Source: Gigantopelta aegis (Eukaryota; Mollusca; Gastropoda; Neomphalida; Peltospiridae). From it: DNA of 64,000 bases. The notes below the pieces were generated by a model. That model made no database searches. It saw nothing but the letters and a program-made list of their open reading frames with translations, and was not told the DNA's origin. Where the stretch lies: the NCBI RefSeq assembly GCF_016097555.1, contig NC_054704.1, forward strand, positions 95,196,204 to 95,260,203, read 5' to 3'. The position numbers were made by a program, and so were the translations under genes. Below, one piece after another: positions 22,470 through 32,739 of this stretch. Every line of letters begins with the position of its first letter. Within the stretch, counting starts at the first letter, position 1.

Positions 22470-22518
<49 letters not shown>
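22470..22518. repeat. (TG)n microsatellite
   Basis: About 24 TG units directly after the SINE fragment TTTGATATACC, where the usual SINE sequence would read AGTCGTGGTGCAC. The open frame of Cys-Val repeats is not a gene. Confidence 0.9.
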
Positions 22519-22520
<2 letters not shown>

Positions 22521-22563
22521 TTTAGTGGCCTATACGCAAAAAAAAAAAAACAAAAAAAAAACG

Positions 22564-22780
22564 TTGGCTCAGTAGTCCAGTGGATAAGCTTCTGGACAGT
22601 CAAGTTGACGACTGTGGTTCAAATCTCGCCAAAGCTGACTCACACTTTCATTCATCTTTCTTATCTATCACCCTCTGCGTATCATTTTCATTGTCTTAAT
22701 ATAACAACAACAAAACACTTCCCAATTTCAATCTGTTTCGACCCTATCTGTTAGTTTCCTTCGACTCTTTGTCTGCTGTG
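22564..22780 (+). mobile_element. tRNA-headed SINE, family D, + strand
   Basis: Head TTGGCTCAGTAGTCCAGTGG-ATAAGC carries an A box, and TGTGGTTCAAATCTC a good B box 40 bases on. It is followed by an unrelated pyrimidine-rich body (CATTCATCTTTCTTATCTAT). It differs from families A-C beyond the tRNA-like head. It is not a tRNA gene: no acceptor-stem pairing is evident. Confidence 0.65.
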
Positions 22781-22782
22781 GG

Positions 22783-23092
22783 CGAGATTTAGCTCAGCTG
22801 GTTGATTACTCGCTTGAGGTGCTTACGTCGTAGGATCGAACCACCTCGGTGGATCCATTCAGCTGATTGGGGTTTTTCTCGTTCCAGTCAGTGCACCACA
22901 GCTGGACAAAGGCCGTGGTATATGCTTTGCTGTCTGTGGGAAAATGCATATAAAAGATCCCTTGCTGCATTAGGAAAATGTAGCGGGTTTCCTCTGATGA
23001 CTACGAGTAAGAATTACCAAATGTTTGACATCCAACAGCCGATGATTAATTAATCAATGTGTTCCAGTGGTGTCGTTAAACAAAACAAACAC
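22783..23092 (+). mobile_element. SINE family A2, full length, + strand
   Basis: Head GCGAGATTTAGCTCAGCTGG-TTGATTACTCGCTTGAGG with TAGGATCGAACCACC (B box), then the body shared with family A (TATAAAAGATCCCTTGCTGC, AATTACCAAATGTTTGACAT) and the tail GTGTCGTTAAACAAAACAAA. The subfamily differs from A mainly in its tRNA-like head and is also present at 27502, 32740 and 42517. Confidence 0.9.
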
Positions 23093-23249
23093 ACTTTGTC
23101 TTCTGAGCTGTCCACAACATCGCCTACTTATCTCAACGTCTTCCATGGGTACAGTGTCTGTGTACTTCCCTGCATCTACCTACCTGGCACTATCGTCCTC
23201 TGACGCTAATAAAGTTGGTCTGACCAACGACACTAATGACCACTGGTAT

Positions 23250-23389
23250 CATGGGCGTCGATCGGTGGGGGACAGGGGGGACGCGTCCCCCTCACTTTTC
23301 AACGCCGGGGGACAATCTATATAAATGCCCCCCCCCCCCCCCACCCCCACTATTTTTCCTTTAACACACGCACACACACAATGCACACA

Positions 23390-23429
<40 letters not shown>

Positions 23430-23441
23430 CTAACACGCTCC

Positions 23442-23473
<32 letters not shown>

Positions 23474-23497
23474 TTTAAAGCCGGATTGACGCCCATG
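23250..23497. mobile_element. hAT-like MITE, CATGGGCGTC ends, 8-bp duplication
   Basis: Starts CATGGGCGTCGATC and ends GGATTGACGCCCATG, 248 bp. Flanks ACTGGTAT (23242-23249) and ACTGGTAG (23498-23505) form an 8-bp target duplication with one mismatch, as in the hAT superfamily. The interior is G/C-homopolymer and CA-microsatellite sequence (C runs 23328-23342 and 23440-23458). The minus-strand open frames over it are Gly/Cys-Val repeats and not genes. Confidence 0.8.
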
Positions 23498-24115
23498 ACT
23501 GGTAGTAGGCCTAGGGGAATATTGTGGGTTGTTGCAAATTCCAAAAGTAACTGCTGAACATTCTCCGAAGTGGTCAGACTAAGCCCACAGCTAAAGCTGA
23601 TGGTAAACGGCATGTTTGCGGCAGAGATAGGCACACGATAGGCACCTGTAGTGGTTGAAGAGACAATGACTGGGATGTGGATATGGACACCGAAAGAAGC
23701 TGAAAGATAAGAGCTGCTAAATTGGGAAGAAATGAGATGGAGTTCAAAGTAGCGATAGGGAAAGAATATGGGATAAAAACAAAATTAAAAATTAAAATGT
23801 GAGGAAACGGTAAGGATAGAGAATATTAAGTATGACGTCAGCTTAATAAGGTGAGCCGCCATCAGCACATTGTACCAGTATACAATTCTGAGAATGCGCT
23901 GTCTGCGGTTAGTGCATTGTAACCTAGCAGGTACTTGTTGGATTTTGTAAATTGGAGTTATCTTTCGTTACGTGTCACGTGACTCTTTTCCATTTGTTTA
24001 GCATGGAAACGACTGGTCACACATGTGAGTGACAGAGTTCAGTTTAACTAAAGAAACTTTAAGAATGTTGTTACTACAGATATGCCATGGATCGTAGTAC
24101 GGAATTCCAATTGCA

Positions 24116-24175
24116 ATGAGTAGAACAGACTACAGAAGCAGGCCTTCCTCTAGGCCGGGGTCTGTTTCGGATCAG
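24116..24175 (+). CDS. likely first coding exon of an unidentified gene
   Basis: ATG at 24116 opens MSRTDYRSRPSSRPGSVSDQ and runs exactly to CAG|GTTAGT (donor at 24176), 20 codons, phase 0. An in-frame TAG eight codons upstream means this ATG is the first possible one. Two upstream ATGs in other frames (one in a good GCCATGG context at 24087) give only 10-13 codon frames, and one of them ends in a TGA that overlaps the ATG. The upstream 150 bases contain CACGTGAC and are richer in CpG than the surroundings, which fits a promoter. A Ser/Arg/Pro-rich N-terminus of this sort is not diagnostic. The following exon was not found with confidence; 32145-32253 is a possible later one. Confidence 0.45.
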
Positions 24176-24275
24176 GTTAGTAAACAAAAAATATATTGAT
24201 CACAAATCGGTGCTCACCAACGTGACCAAGTCAAACTCAATGGGAGTGATGTCCGAAAACGAGTAAAGTCTTATC

Positions 24276-24466
24276 CAGGCGCGGATTTAGTGGGGGGCCC
24301 AAGGGGTCCGGGCCCCCCTATTTTTGGGGTCAATTTTTTTTTTTTTTTAACTATAGCATACACTAGAGTGGAATTACACAAAAATGAATTTATTTCAAAA
24401 TTTCGCGGGTGAGCATGCCCTCGGCCCCCCCCCCCCCCCTATTTAAAAATCCTGGATCCGCGCCTG
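24276..24466. mobile_element. MITE with CAGGCGCGGAT ends
   Basis: Starts CAGGCGCGGATTTAG and ends CTGGATCCGCGCCTG, 191 bp, with TTATC on both sides (24271-24275, 24467-24471) as a possible part of the target duplication. Just inside the ends are GGGGGGCCC and a 15-base C run (24425-24439). Related to 4562-4717. Confidence 0.75.
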
Positions 24467-24756
24467 TTATCTTGGTTGCAAATCGATTGATTTAAATCAT
24501 ACTAATAATATTTGAAATACATAATATGACTCAAACACTGTATGTTTATAGTTGGTGTGGTAGGCCCTACCATCTTGCTTTTACCTTTCGCTTAAACACT
24601 GTGGGGGTCCGAAAAAGATGCATCCTATGCCTTCTTTTTTCTTTTTTTCGGGGTAGGGTTGAGGGTTGAGGAGATAGTGGTAGCATTCATAATGTTTATT
24701 ATATTGCAAAGCAGTAAACAGTGAAAGGAAAGGAATATGTCAAACGCCTAACAACA

Positions 24757-24909
24757 GGGGCGTAGCGTGATCTGGACCTGGGGGGGGGGGGGGGGGTCGA
24801 ATATGAACCAAGTGGACCTTTTTATATTTTGTTTTTGCACCACCCGAAACTACATATTTATAAATCTGTATGTTTTAGTACTGAAAGCGGACCATTTGCT
24901 TCAATTCAG

Positions 24910-24947
<38 letters not shown>

Positions 24948-24949
24948 CG
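24757..24949. repeat. element end with two poly-G tracts (17 and 35 bases)
   Basis: AGGGGCGTAGCGTGATC at about 24757 resembles the start of a common invertebrate MITE and is followed by a G run (24780-24796). A 35-base G run (24911-24945) abuts the foldback element that begins at 24950. The opposite end of the MITE was not found, so it may be cut off by the foldback. Confidence 0.55.
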
Positions 24950-25621
24950 TCCGAACCAAATTGTTAACAACTACGAAAAATTACTCTCCTACCTTTAATT
25001 GCTGTTAGATTTCCTCCAAAGTTTGTCCAGACAGAAATCTTGAAAAAACCATTACAATGACACAGATTCCACATACTAGATGATAACTATGTCACCTATA
25101 TCGAATTCGCTGAGAGCGCATAGAGCAAAAAGCATGTAATTTTGTGCCAGCTGCCATTTTGACTTTTTATGGAATATTCTTCAAGAGGGGTGAAAGGATA
25201 GGACTAACAATGTCATAACATGTTATGATATAAAAGCGAACGTGGTGACGTCATATTATTATTATTTTTTTTTATTATTATTATTTTTTTTTTTTTTAAT
25301 GATACCACTAGAGATAATTGATTTCATATTAATTGTGTCACATACTTTGGAGGCTTTCACCCCTCTTGAAGGCTTTCACCCCTCTTGAAGAGTATTCCAT
25401 TTAAACAAGCAACATGGCAGACGGCAGAAAACTGCATGTATTTTTCCCTATGCAGTCTCGGCAAAGACGATATCGGCGACATCGTTGCAGTCTCGTGTGT
25501 GGAATCTGTATATTTGTAGTGTGTTTTTTTCGATTTGTGTCTGGACAAACTTTGGAGGAAATCTAACAGCAATTAAAGGTAGGAGAGTAATTTTTTGTAG
25601 TTGTTAAGAATTTGTTTCGGA
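24950..25621. mobile_element. foldback element, inverted arms of about 250 bp
   Basis: Left arm 24950-25198 (starting TCCGAACCAAATTGTTAACA and including ACTCTCCTACCTTTAATTGC, TCCTCCAAAGTTTGTCCAGA, CTTCAAGAGGGGTGAAAGGA) is matched in inverse by 25352-25621, by eye at about four fifths identity. The spacer of about 150 bases contains a short minus-strand SINE tail (ATACCACTAGAGATAATTG). The right arm has a tandem 19-base duplication (CTTTCACCCCTCTTGAAG twice, 25353-25390). No transposase frame. Structure fits a long-TIR or foldback DNA transposon. Confidence 0.85.
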
Positions 25622-25899
25622 CAATAGAAGTAATTGACATTTTATTGTAAAAATTAAAACTGGCTAGTTACTTATAACGAAATGATACCATAAATATGAA
25701 AAGGAAATGAAATGTGCCAGATACTGACTTATTTTAAGAAAGTGTGATTTCAAAATTGATCACTAGTGATCTGTAGAGGGGTGGATCCCCCCCCCCCCCC
25801 CCCAACCAGAAACGATTGGGCTCCCTTAGATTTGCTGGACTTTTAACTAAAGTATCTGCCTTAATTAAGTTGGGTCCTTTCAAACACAAATTGAATGAG

Positions 25900-26480
25900 T
25901 CTCCCCCAAGGTGTGTATAGGTCAAACAGCAAACACACTAAGGTCAATGATAGTCTCTTTTTTCACACTTGTTTTGTCTTCGTACACCAATAGATATAAC
26001 ATACCTCACCATAATTTCACTTGAAATTCATATGTTGTAAATAGTACAATTTTTTAATTACAAGATTTCAGGTGCATTAGTAATGTTCAAATAAACAAAT
26101 TTCAATAGCATTTTGCTTTAGAATTTTCCACCGTTCTTAAAACGAAACATTATGTACCCAGTTTATTGTTATTGTAAGGAGATTCAAAGTGAAGTCATTA
26201 GAATACTGATATCATTCAAATTTAAAATTAACTGTATGTTTTTATTTTTCATAATTCTGGACAAAATATTAATTTTAAGTTTTAAAAGATAAAAGAAATA
26301 AAAAGTATCTTTTGTCAAATATATCATATTAAAAAATTACCATTGGATATGTTCCATTGATTGTGTACGAAGCCAAAACAAGGGTGCAAAAAGTGACTGT
26401 GTTGACCGTAGGTATTTAAATTATGTACCTCCTGCTTCACCCATGTAAAGGCTATTTTGACAAGTGGGAGTTGACTGTAT
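25900..26480. mobile_element. TIR element, non-autonomous (family shared with 8836-9130)
   Basis: The left part GGTCAATGATAGTCTC...CACACTTGTTTTGTCTTCGT is mirrored on the right by ACGAAGCCAAAACAAGGGTG-CAAAAAGTGACTGTGTTGACC. Beyond it GTGGGAGTTGACTG (about 26460) corresponds to the TCAACTCTCCC start of the first copy. The middle is AT-rich with TTAATTTTAAGTTTTAAAAG as in the other copy. Exact outer ends are uncertain. A 17-base C run lies at 25787-25803, just to the left. Confidence 0.6.
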
Positions 26481-27500
26481 AGTTTTATTATTGTTTTATT
26501 ATGTATACTGTTGTTGACATCTCTTTTAACAAATCAGCTGTACACATTTAGTGTATGCTATAGTGTATGCAATCAAAGCAGATTTGTTTTATGATTCTGT
26601 CGGCTGTAGTTATGATTGAATCTATTGCCTGCATAATTTGTTCTGGTCCAGTAATCAACAGTTTGAATTCCTAATGAGTCGGAGTATTTTTTATACCCAA
26701 GTGGTGAGTATTCGTTTGTTGTGAGGAAAACAAGATCCTGTGTAATTTGATGAGTGTTTGAACACTGCCAACTTATCAGCAGTATTCTTTATTGTGTCGT
26801 AAAACTAAACATGCTACAGCATTCAGTCAACAAAATAAAAGTGTATGACCCTGTTTATAGATAACGCAGTACATTTATTGCAAATCTTATCGAAATGAAT
26901 TGTTAGAAAATGCGAAAGTTATTACTTCGCATGTACTAGAGATTATGTATTTTGTGTTTTCTGATCTATTATTGAATTTTGCATGGATTATTGAAAACAT
27001 GACAAATAATAAATCTGTGGACATTAATATTAAAGTAGTACTTAAATTCAGTGGAAATATACCACTTAAGACAAAATGTTTTTTATTGTGGATAACATTG
27101 GTAAAAATGCAACAGTAACATTTTGGCAATGGGAACAATACAATTGTAGTCAGACCATAGCATATCAGTGGTTATTAAATATGGTTAAATAAATGGTAAA
27201 TGATACACTTAGTCTAAAGAATAAAGAAAGAAAAACCGTGGCTACTCTTTTTATCAGTTAGTAGCCATGGTAACAGATGAGACTTCTAACTGTACGTGCC
27301 TACAGGAAGGATAACACACACATGCACGCACGCACGCAGACACAAAGTCATGCACACACACACACATACATACATATATGCATGTACACACTCACAGGCA
27401 AACACCACCTTGATATAAATGAAGTCATTCAAATGGGTCAGTTTGTCCTCAGAAGAGCATTAATCCTGTGTCCTATCACAGTACAAACAGGTGTTACAAA
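26481..27500. other. no gene seen; CA-rich microsatellite
   Basis: AT-rich spacer. Overlapping open frames on both strands at 26887-27138 have no family resemblance. A CA/CATA-rich stretch lies at about 27315-27390. Confidence 0.5.
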
Positions 27501-27501
27501 G

Positions 27502-27809
27502 TTACGCTTTGTTTTGTTTAACAACACCACTAGGGCATATTACTTTATTAATCATCATCCACTGAATGTTAAACATTTGATAATTCTGACCAAACAGTCT
27601 TTAGAGCGAATCTGCTACATTTTTCCATCAGCAGTGAAGGATCTTTTATATGCATAGGACAGCACATACCACAACCTTTGATATAACAGTCATGGGACAG
27701 TGGTTGGGTTGGGAAAACCCCCAACTGAAGAATGGGTCCAAGGAGGGGATTTGATCTTACAATGCAAGCACCATAGGTGAGCACTCAACTGAATGAGCTA
27801 GGTTCCCCC
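27502..27809 (-). mobile_element. SINE family A2, minus strand
   Basis: From TTTGTTTTGTTTAACAACAC to TGAATGAGCTAGGTTCCCCC; the head on the minus strand is the A2 'GAGCTCAGTTGG' type. Includes AAGGATCTTTTATATGCATA and ATACCACAACCTTTGATATA. Diverged, so fairly old. Confidence 0.85.
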
Positions 27810-28683
27810 CACCCCACCCCCAATAGACATATGATCCACCACTGATCTAATCTAATTCCCCTGCTTTACAGAAACAAGTAATGTGACACTCTCCAGCAGG
27901 TGCAATAAGAGAACATGCGGTGAGAACATGTGGTGCAAAGCATTTCACATGTCACTTAACAAGTCACAACACAGTGTGCAAGTTAAATTATTGCATTTAC
28001 ATTAAAAAAAACCCCTCAAAAACCCTCTGAATTACACAGTCACTTAGTCACGCACTTTACAAATGTGAGACAGCAAGAGTAGTGCTTTATCCTTACCACT
28101 TTGTATGTTCTTAGAGATGAGCTGCAGGGAATATCTTGGCCTTTCTTGTAATACCAAACATGAATCTGCTTTGAACTGCAGAGAGAGAACAAACAAAAAT
28201 CAGTTGAAAGGGAGTGATTGTGTGCATTTCTTCAGTGATTATAATGCCATACATATTAAGCTAAATTCTATATACCCTTTGTTCTAGAAAGGAAAGGAAT
28301 GTACATTTCAGGTCTCTGAAAATTGTGAGACCAATAGTTTTGTTTGTGTGTTACTCGCACAAGTTTAGTTTGGTGTCACACTATATTTTTTTTTTGCACA
28401 TTAAATTTAGAACATCATTTACATGGTCATGACAGCTTATGCAAAAATGAAATGGGTTACCTGAAATAGTTTTTGCAACAATTTTGAATTCTCTGAAGTC
28501 TTTGTTATATTATTATAATTTCTCTTTTTGTATAAATATGTTGGTTAATTTGTAAATATGAATTTTCTTTTGACCAGCCACAAATAGTTATCACAGTATA
28601 AAGCTTAGACAAAGAAATAAATGTACACCTATTTTGAGAGGGTCTCAATCCATAGTTTCATTGAAATCACCTCTCTTTTTTTT

Positions 28684-29049
28684 TCATTAGTCTTCACTAA
28701 CACAGAAGGATCTGTTCATTTGCCAATACGAATAAATACATTGACTTCCATTGTCTCATTCCTTAGTTGCCTGTGGCAACTATCAATAACTGTTCATAAT
28801 CCTCGTCGGTTTACGACAAATTATACTTTCTCGATAAGCTCACAACGAGTATTTATGAGCCGGCACAAAAAGCTTTGTCAATCAGTGATTGCTATCAAAC
28901 ACTTTTCTTCATCAAACTTCAACTGGACAATCGACAGTGAGAATAGGAACGTAGTGGAGTTCAGTAGATTACGATCCGTGACGTACAAGTTCAGTATCAT
29001 TAACACCGTTACACCAGAACAAAGATTCCATGATGTGGGACCAAGTTAA
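28684..29049 (+). CDS. open reading frame, possible terminal exon, unassigned
   Basis: After a pyrimidine tract and ATTAG (ending about 28690) one frame stays open for about 120 codons to TAA at 29047-29049, in sequence with more CpG than its surroundings. The translation (for instance NPRRFTTNYTFSISSQRVFM and NWTIDSENRNVVEFSRLRSV) resembles no family I know. It could be a 3' exon of the gene starting at 24116, part of an unrecognised transposon, or chance. The ATG used at 28621 lies before the apparent acceptor and has no support. Confidence 0.2.
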   Translation, partial: SLVFTNTEGSVHLPIRINTLTSIVSFLSCLWQLSITVHNPRRFTTNYTFSISSQRVFMSRHKKLCQSVIAIKHFSSSNFNWTIDSENRNVVEFSRLRSVTYKFSIINTVTPEQRFHDVGPS

Positions 29050-29089
29050 TAAAACAGGGCTAACACTCCCTCAAAAGAAGTTAAATGAC

Positions 29090-29830
29090 TTTTAGCTATT
29101 TTCAAACTTACTGTATTTGGTACTGCAGATTAACCGCCAGTTTGTTGTTTGTGCTGGGGTGTAATTAAGTAGTTTATTTCTTATTTTGTTCAGTTAACAA
29201 TTTCTAGCAATATATGATGTAGTTCAATGACAGCATGATCAAGGTGGAACCACTCATATAGGATCAATCCCTCTTTATATATTTTCACATTTCAGTGTTT
29301 CCCTTGCGAAAATCACTGTTTCTTGTTTGGAACAGTATTTTGCTTGATAATTGAAATTTTAATTGGTAGCGATCTCAGTTTGGGCAGTGCATGATGTCGC
29401 TTCAGTTTACAATATCACTTATTTTATAAGATTGCCTGACTCAATCCTTTCACTCAATATATTTGAATAAAAAGTAAAGGAAAGCATTAAAGTTCTGGTT
29501 AACAACTAAGCACATTTTAAATTATGGCTACTTGGTGTTTAACATATTGTTATTTTTAGTACCAGTTGAGAAAAAGGAAACCTGCTGTCGTAATGTAGGA
29601 TACTCCTTAAAAAAAGTAGTAAGAGGTATTCTATGTGCACTTTCCCAACAGGGAGTACATTCCATGTTTTTTGATGAGCCAGTCAATCAATCAATCTATC
29701 AATCTATCAGTCAATATATAAATCAATATATCAATATTTTTTGTACAAAACGCCCAAATAGAGCCGGAACAAAATACATATATATTATGTTACAGAACAT
29801 GGGGCACCACTTGGGATGGGGAAAAAATGT
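29090..29830. repeat. SINE 3' end and a broken family C SINE, minus strand
   Basis: 29145-29170 repeats the TTTGTGCTGGGGTGT ending seen at 7195. 29465-29685 is a minus-strand family C SINE (AAAGTAAAGGAAAGCATTAA, ATTTTAAATTATGGCTACTT, GTGCACTTTCCCAACAGGGA). A TCAA/TCTA microsatellite at about 29685-29730 splits it from a further piece, CACCACTTGGGATGGGGAAA (29800). The open frame crossing this region is a by-product. Confidence 0.6.
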
Positions 29831-30113
29831 AAGTCCTTTAAGAACAAATGATTCAATCCATCACACGCCATGCATGTGCCAGTAACTACTGCAAGGCTTG
29901 GAATCCATTTTGTGGAGTGAGAAACAATCTTTGTTTCTCAAATTTGAATCTTGAAGCTAAAGTTAAAAAATGAGAAGCAGTTCTAAAACACAGGTATTGA
30001 TGTAAATTCTCTATGTGTATAATACTTTAAGATGGAAAGCAAAAACAGCCCATTAACCTGATTATCAGAAAGCGTATTATGTATTTTGAATAACAGTTGC
30101 CTCTTTTCACTGG

Positions 30114-30405
30114 GTTATTTTTTTGTTCCAGCCAGTGCTCCACGACTGGTGTAAAAAGAAGTTTGTTTTGTTTAACAACACCACGATAGCACATTGATTA
30201 ATTAATCATCAGCTATTGGATCTCAAACATTTGGTAATACTGACTCATAGGCAACAGAGGAAACCCGCTACATTGTCCTAATGCAGAAAGGGATATTTTA
30301 TATGCCCTTTCCCACAGACAGGAAAGCACATACCACGACCTTTGAAATGGTGTAACAAAGGCTGTGATTTGTATTATTCTGTCTGTGAGAAGTGCATTTA
30401 TCAGT
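30114..30405. mobile_element. SINE within a SINE, with TGGTGTAA duplication
   Basis: A + strand SINE piece (TTGTTCCAGCCAGTGCTCCA-CGACTGGTGTAA, 30126-30157) is interrupted by a minus-strand family A copy (about 30160-30349: GTTTGTTTTGTTTAACAACA ... CACATACCACGACCTTTGAA) and resumes as TGGTGTAACAAAGGCTGTGA at 30349. The repeated TGGTGTAA on both sides is the target-site duplication of the inner copy, whose head is truncated. Confidence 0.8.
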
Positions 30406-30777
30406 AATTAAATTCATAATAGCCTGTGTTGTCCAGTAATAGGTTGTATGCTTTTTTCAATTCTGTAAATGAATCATTTGCCATAGCTGCCATGTTAGAT
30501 GCCTAATAGCTGCATGCTAAACATTCCTTTATTTTGGGTTGGTCATGTAAAGGTTTCCACAATACCACTGATAACAGCTATTTGTTATTATGATAAACCT
30601 CACTTTTATCCACTTCACTATTATGGCATATACAGTGTGATTCTCTGATAGAGATAAGCATATTTGTACAGCTCTAGTGTGTATATATACTGGCTGCCAC
30701 ATAGATTAGGTGGGACAGGCTGTTCTGTTTACTTGCCCTTAGCCACCTTAACAGTCAGGCATGACCATCTCGGACAT

Positions 30778-30960
30778 TCATTGTCTTTCACTTGCCAGGT
30801 CATTGCCTCTGACTTTGCCAGGACATTGTCTTTCACTTGCCAGGACATTGTCTTTCACCTGCCAGGACATTGTCTTTCACTTGCCAGGACATATTGCCCC
30901 TGACTTTGCCAGGACATTGACTTTCACTTGCCAGGACATTGCCTCTGACTTCGCAGGAGA
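30778..30960. repeat. 22-bp minisatellite, about 8 copies
   Basis: Units of the form TTGCCAGGACATTGTCTTTCAC in alternation with a TGACTTTGCC variant, separated by 21-24 bases. The period is not a multiple of three, so the open frames on the + strand (SLARTLSFTCQDIV) are repeat artefacts. Confidence 0.85.
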
Positions 30961-31014
30961 CTGTTTATCTATGTCTAGGACACAAAGTTCCTTACCACTT
31001 GTTTGTTTATTTAT

Positions 31015-31256
31015 TCTTATTTTTATGCTTATATCCCATTAAGGTTCAAGCATGCTGTGCTGGGCACACCTCAGCTATCTAGACTATCTGTCCATAGTGG
31101 TTAGTGAGAGGGAAGTCGGTGTAGTGGCCTTACACCTACCGACTTAGTCATTAAACTCGCTTTGGATGTGAGCCAGACAGACAGTACCGGGATGCAAATC
31201 CAGTACCTACTAGCTTTATGTCGGATGGCTTAACCATTACACCACCGAGGCTGGTT
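31015..31256 (-). mobile_element. tRNA-headed SINE, family E, minus strand
   Basis: On the minus strand it starts GAACCAGCCTCGGTGGTGTA-ATGGTTAAGCC (A box) with ACTGGATTTGCATCCC (B box), then a body including GTGTAAGGCCACTACACCGA and ending near TTGAACCTTAATGGGATATA. A diverged relative of the same body follows at 31260-31410 (AGCTTATATTCAGTTACGGT, GGGCTGGCTGTCCAGGCCAG). The family is unrelated to A-C beyond being tRNA-derived. Confidence 0.7.
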
Positions 31257-31423
31257 CCATACAATTTGGTTTCATGAGCTTATATTCAGTTACGGTTGCA
31301 GCTATCTGCTTGGGCTGGCTGTCCAGGCCAGAAGTTAATGACTGGTTGTTAGGGGTTAGTCACATAGAAGCCATTATGGTGGTCTTTTACCTTTCCACTG
31401 GGCCATGCACATGGGTAACTAGT

Positions 31424-31490
31424 TAAAGTTTCTTTTGTTTAATGCCATCACTAGATCACATCGATTAATTAATCAACTGTTGGATGTCAT
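31424..31490 (-). repeat. SINE family A tail fragment, minus strand
   Basis: AAGTTTCTTTTGTTTAATGC, CATCACTAGATCACATCGAT, TAATTAATCAACTGTTGGAT match the family A tail only. The fragment is cut off by the MITE starting at 31496. Confidence 0.75.
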
Positions 31491-31495
31491 TCATG

Positions 31496-31746
31496 CAGTG
31501 TTTCTGTCGTAAAGACATTTTTGGTATGGCACTTGAAATTGAATATGAATGTGTGTGCTGAATGCAACCGCAGTCGATGGGGAACCTCCTCCAGAAAAAA
31601 AAGGGTTATGTTTAGGGTTAGGGTTAAGAAAATCATACACGAATAATAAGAGTCATTAATTTTCAAATGGTCAGCTTAAAAATAAAATCAGCAGATTTCT
31701 TTTAGGTATGGCGCCATAGCCATTTTACCCTGTGGCAGAAACCCTG
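31496..31746. mobile_element. MITE with CAG-GTTTCTG ends (copy 1 of 3)
   Basis: Begins CAGTGTTTCTGTCGTAA and ends TGTGGCAGAAACCCTG, 251 bp. Same ends and similar size as 36505-36741 and 40519-40761. Inside is a short telomere-like stretch (TTTAGGGTTAGGGTTAAG, about 31610). No coding. Confidence 0.65.
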
Positions 31747-31782
31747 TCATGATATGGTAATGACATATGGTCTTCATAAGAA

Positions 31783-32080
31783 ACACACCATAGTTATCTA
31801 TTATCAGCAAGAAATCTTTTGTATGCACAGACAGGACAGCACATACCATGGTAACTGATATACAAGTCGGGGAACAATTGATGGGACAGGGAAAACCCAA
31901 TCAGTGCATCACAACTGGTAGTGTAGGACATGGGATGTACTGTTCTGTCTGATAAAGTGCATATAAGTAAAAGATCTCTTGTTGCTAATAGAAAAATGCA
32001 GTCAGTTTACTCTAAGATTATTGGTCAGAATTATCATATGCCTTTCTGGCAGCAGCTGGTTTCCTCTCTCTTTTACAGTC
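31783..32080. repeat. degenerate SINE pieces, minus then plus strand
   Basis: 31790-31895 is a minus-strand SINE middle (TATTATCAGCAAGAAATCTT, ACAGACAGGACAGCACATAC, GTCGGGGAACAATTGATGGG). 31897-32075 is a + strand one (AATCAGTGCATCACAACTGG, GCATATAAGTAAAAGATCTC, CTGGTTTCCTCTCTC). They meet head to head near 31896. Confidence 0.65.
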
Positions 32081-32144
32081 TTGTTTGGTACATACATAGC
32101 CATGGTTTAAAATATGCTGCAATATTCCTTTCATTTTCTTTCAG

Positions 32145-32253
32145 TAGTATTAGTCTGTGTGGGAAACTGTTGGAAAATGGGAGGAACATGATTGCTTCTC
32201 AGCTCAAATTCCAGACCATTGACTCCTACAGCCACCTTTGGCACTGGTATCAA
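32145..32253 (+). CDS. candidate internal exon of an unidentified gene
   Basis: A strong acceptor (CCTTTCATTTTCTTTCAG, ending 32144) is followed by 109 bases: one base completing a codon and 36 codons reading SISLCGKLLENGRNMIASQL-KFQTIDSYSHLWHWYQ, then donor GTATCG at 32254. The other two frames have stops. Composition (Gln, Asn, Trp, His spread, no simple repeat) looks like real protein, but I recognise no family. If it belongs to the gene starting at 24116, at least one exon with two extra bases must lie between. Confidence 0.35.
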
Positions 32254-32739
32254 GTATCGGTCTTTAATTTAGCCCCAAAACCCCCACTTACGCGGCATTC
32301 GCCATTGTCCTTGTATGGGTCATAAAATACATTGTGTAGAAAGCTAGCCTTTTTACCTCTTTGTGCGGCTATAAGAGGCTTGTCAAAAGTATGATACAGA
32401 TCGATATAAGAAGGAATTAGAAGGCGGACAATGCTGTGACGGTTACATTGTGGCACAATGCCTGGTGGCATGTAAGGAAGTCAAGGCAGTTTAACCTTCC
32501 AGGAGACATGTCCTTGTTTATAAACAGTCACATACAATGGTCATATTACATGCTCCTTTCTTTTAACCCATTGGGCTTTTCCCATTCAAACCACTGCTCT
32601 ACATATAGCCATGAAAATGGGCTATCATCTTGGTGGGAAAGTATGTATGTTTGTAAAACGTCTCATTCGCTGCTGCTAATAGTTTTGTAAGAGTGATATT
32701 GGGCTTCTCTTCTCACTCTCTAGTCCAAAATATATATAG

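Noticed and set aside
23249-23634. Minus-strand Gly/Cys-Val-rich frames
   Set aside because: They derive from C runs and a CA microsatellite inside a hAT-like MITE.
29532-29885. 117-codon frame on the + strand
   Set aside because: It crosses a broken minus-strand SINE and a TCAA microsatellite; the apparent exon TACAG...GTAAGT near 29800 is SINE sequence.
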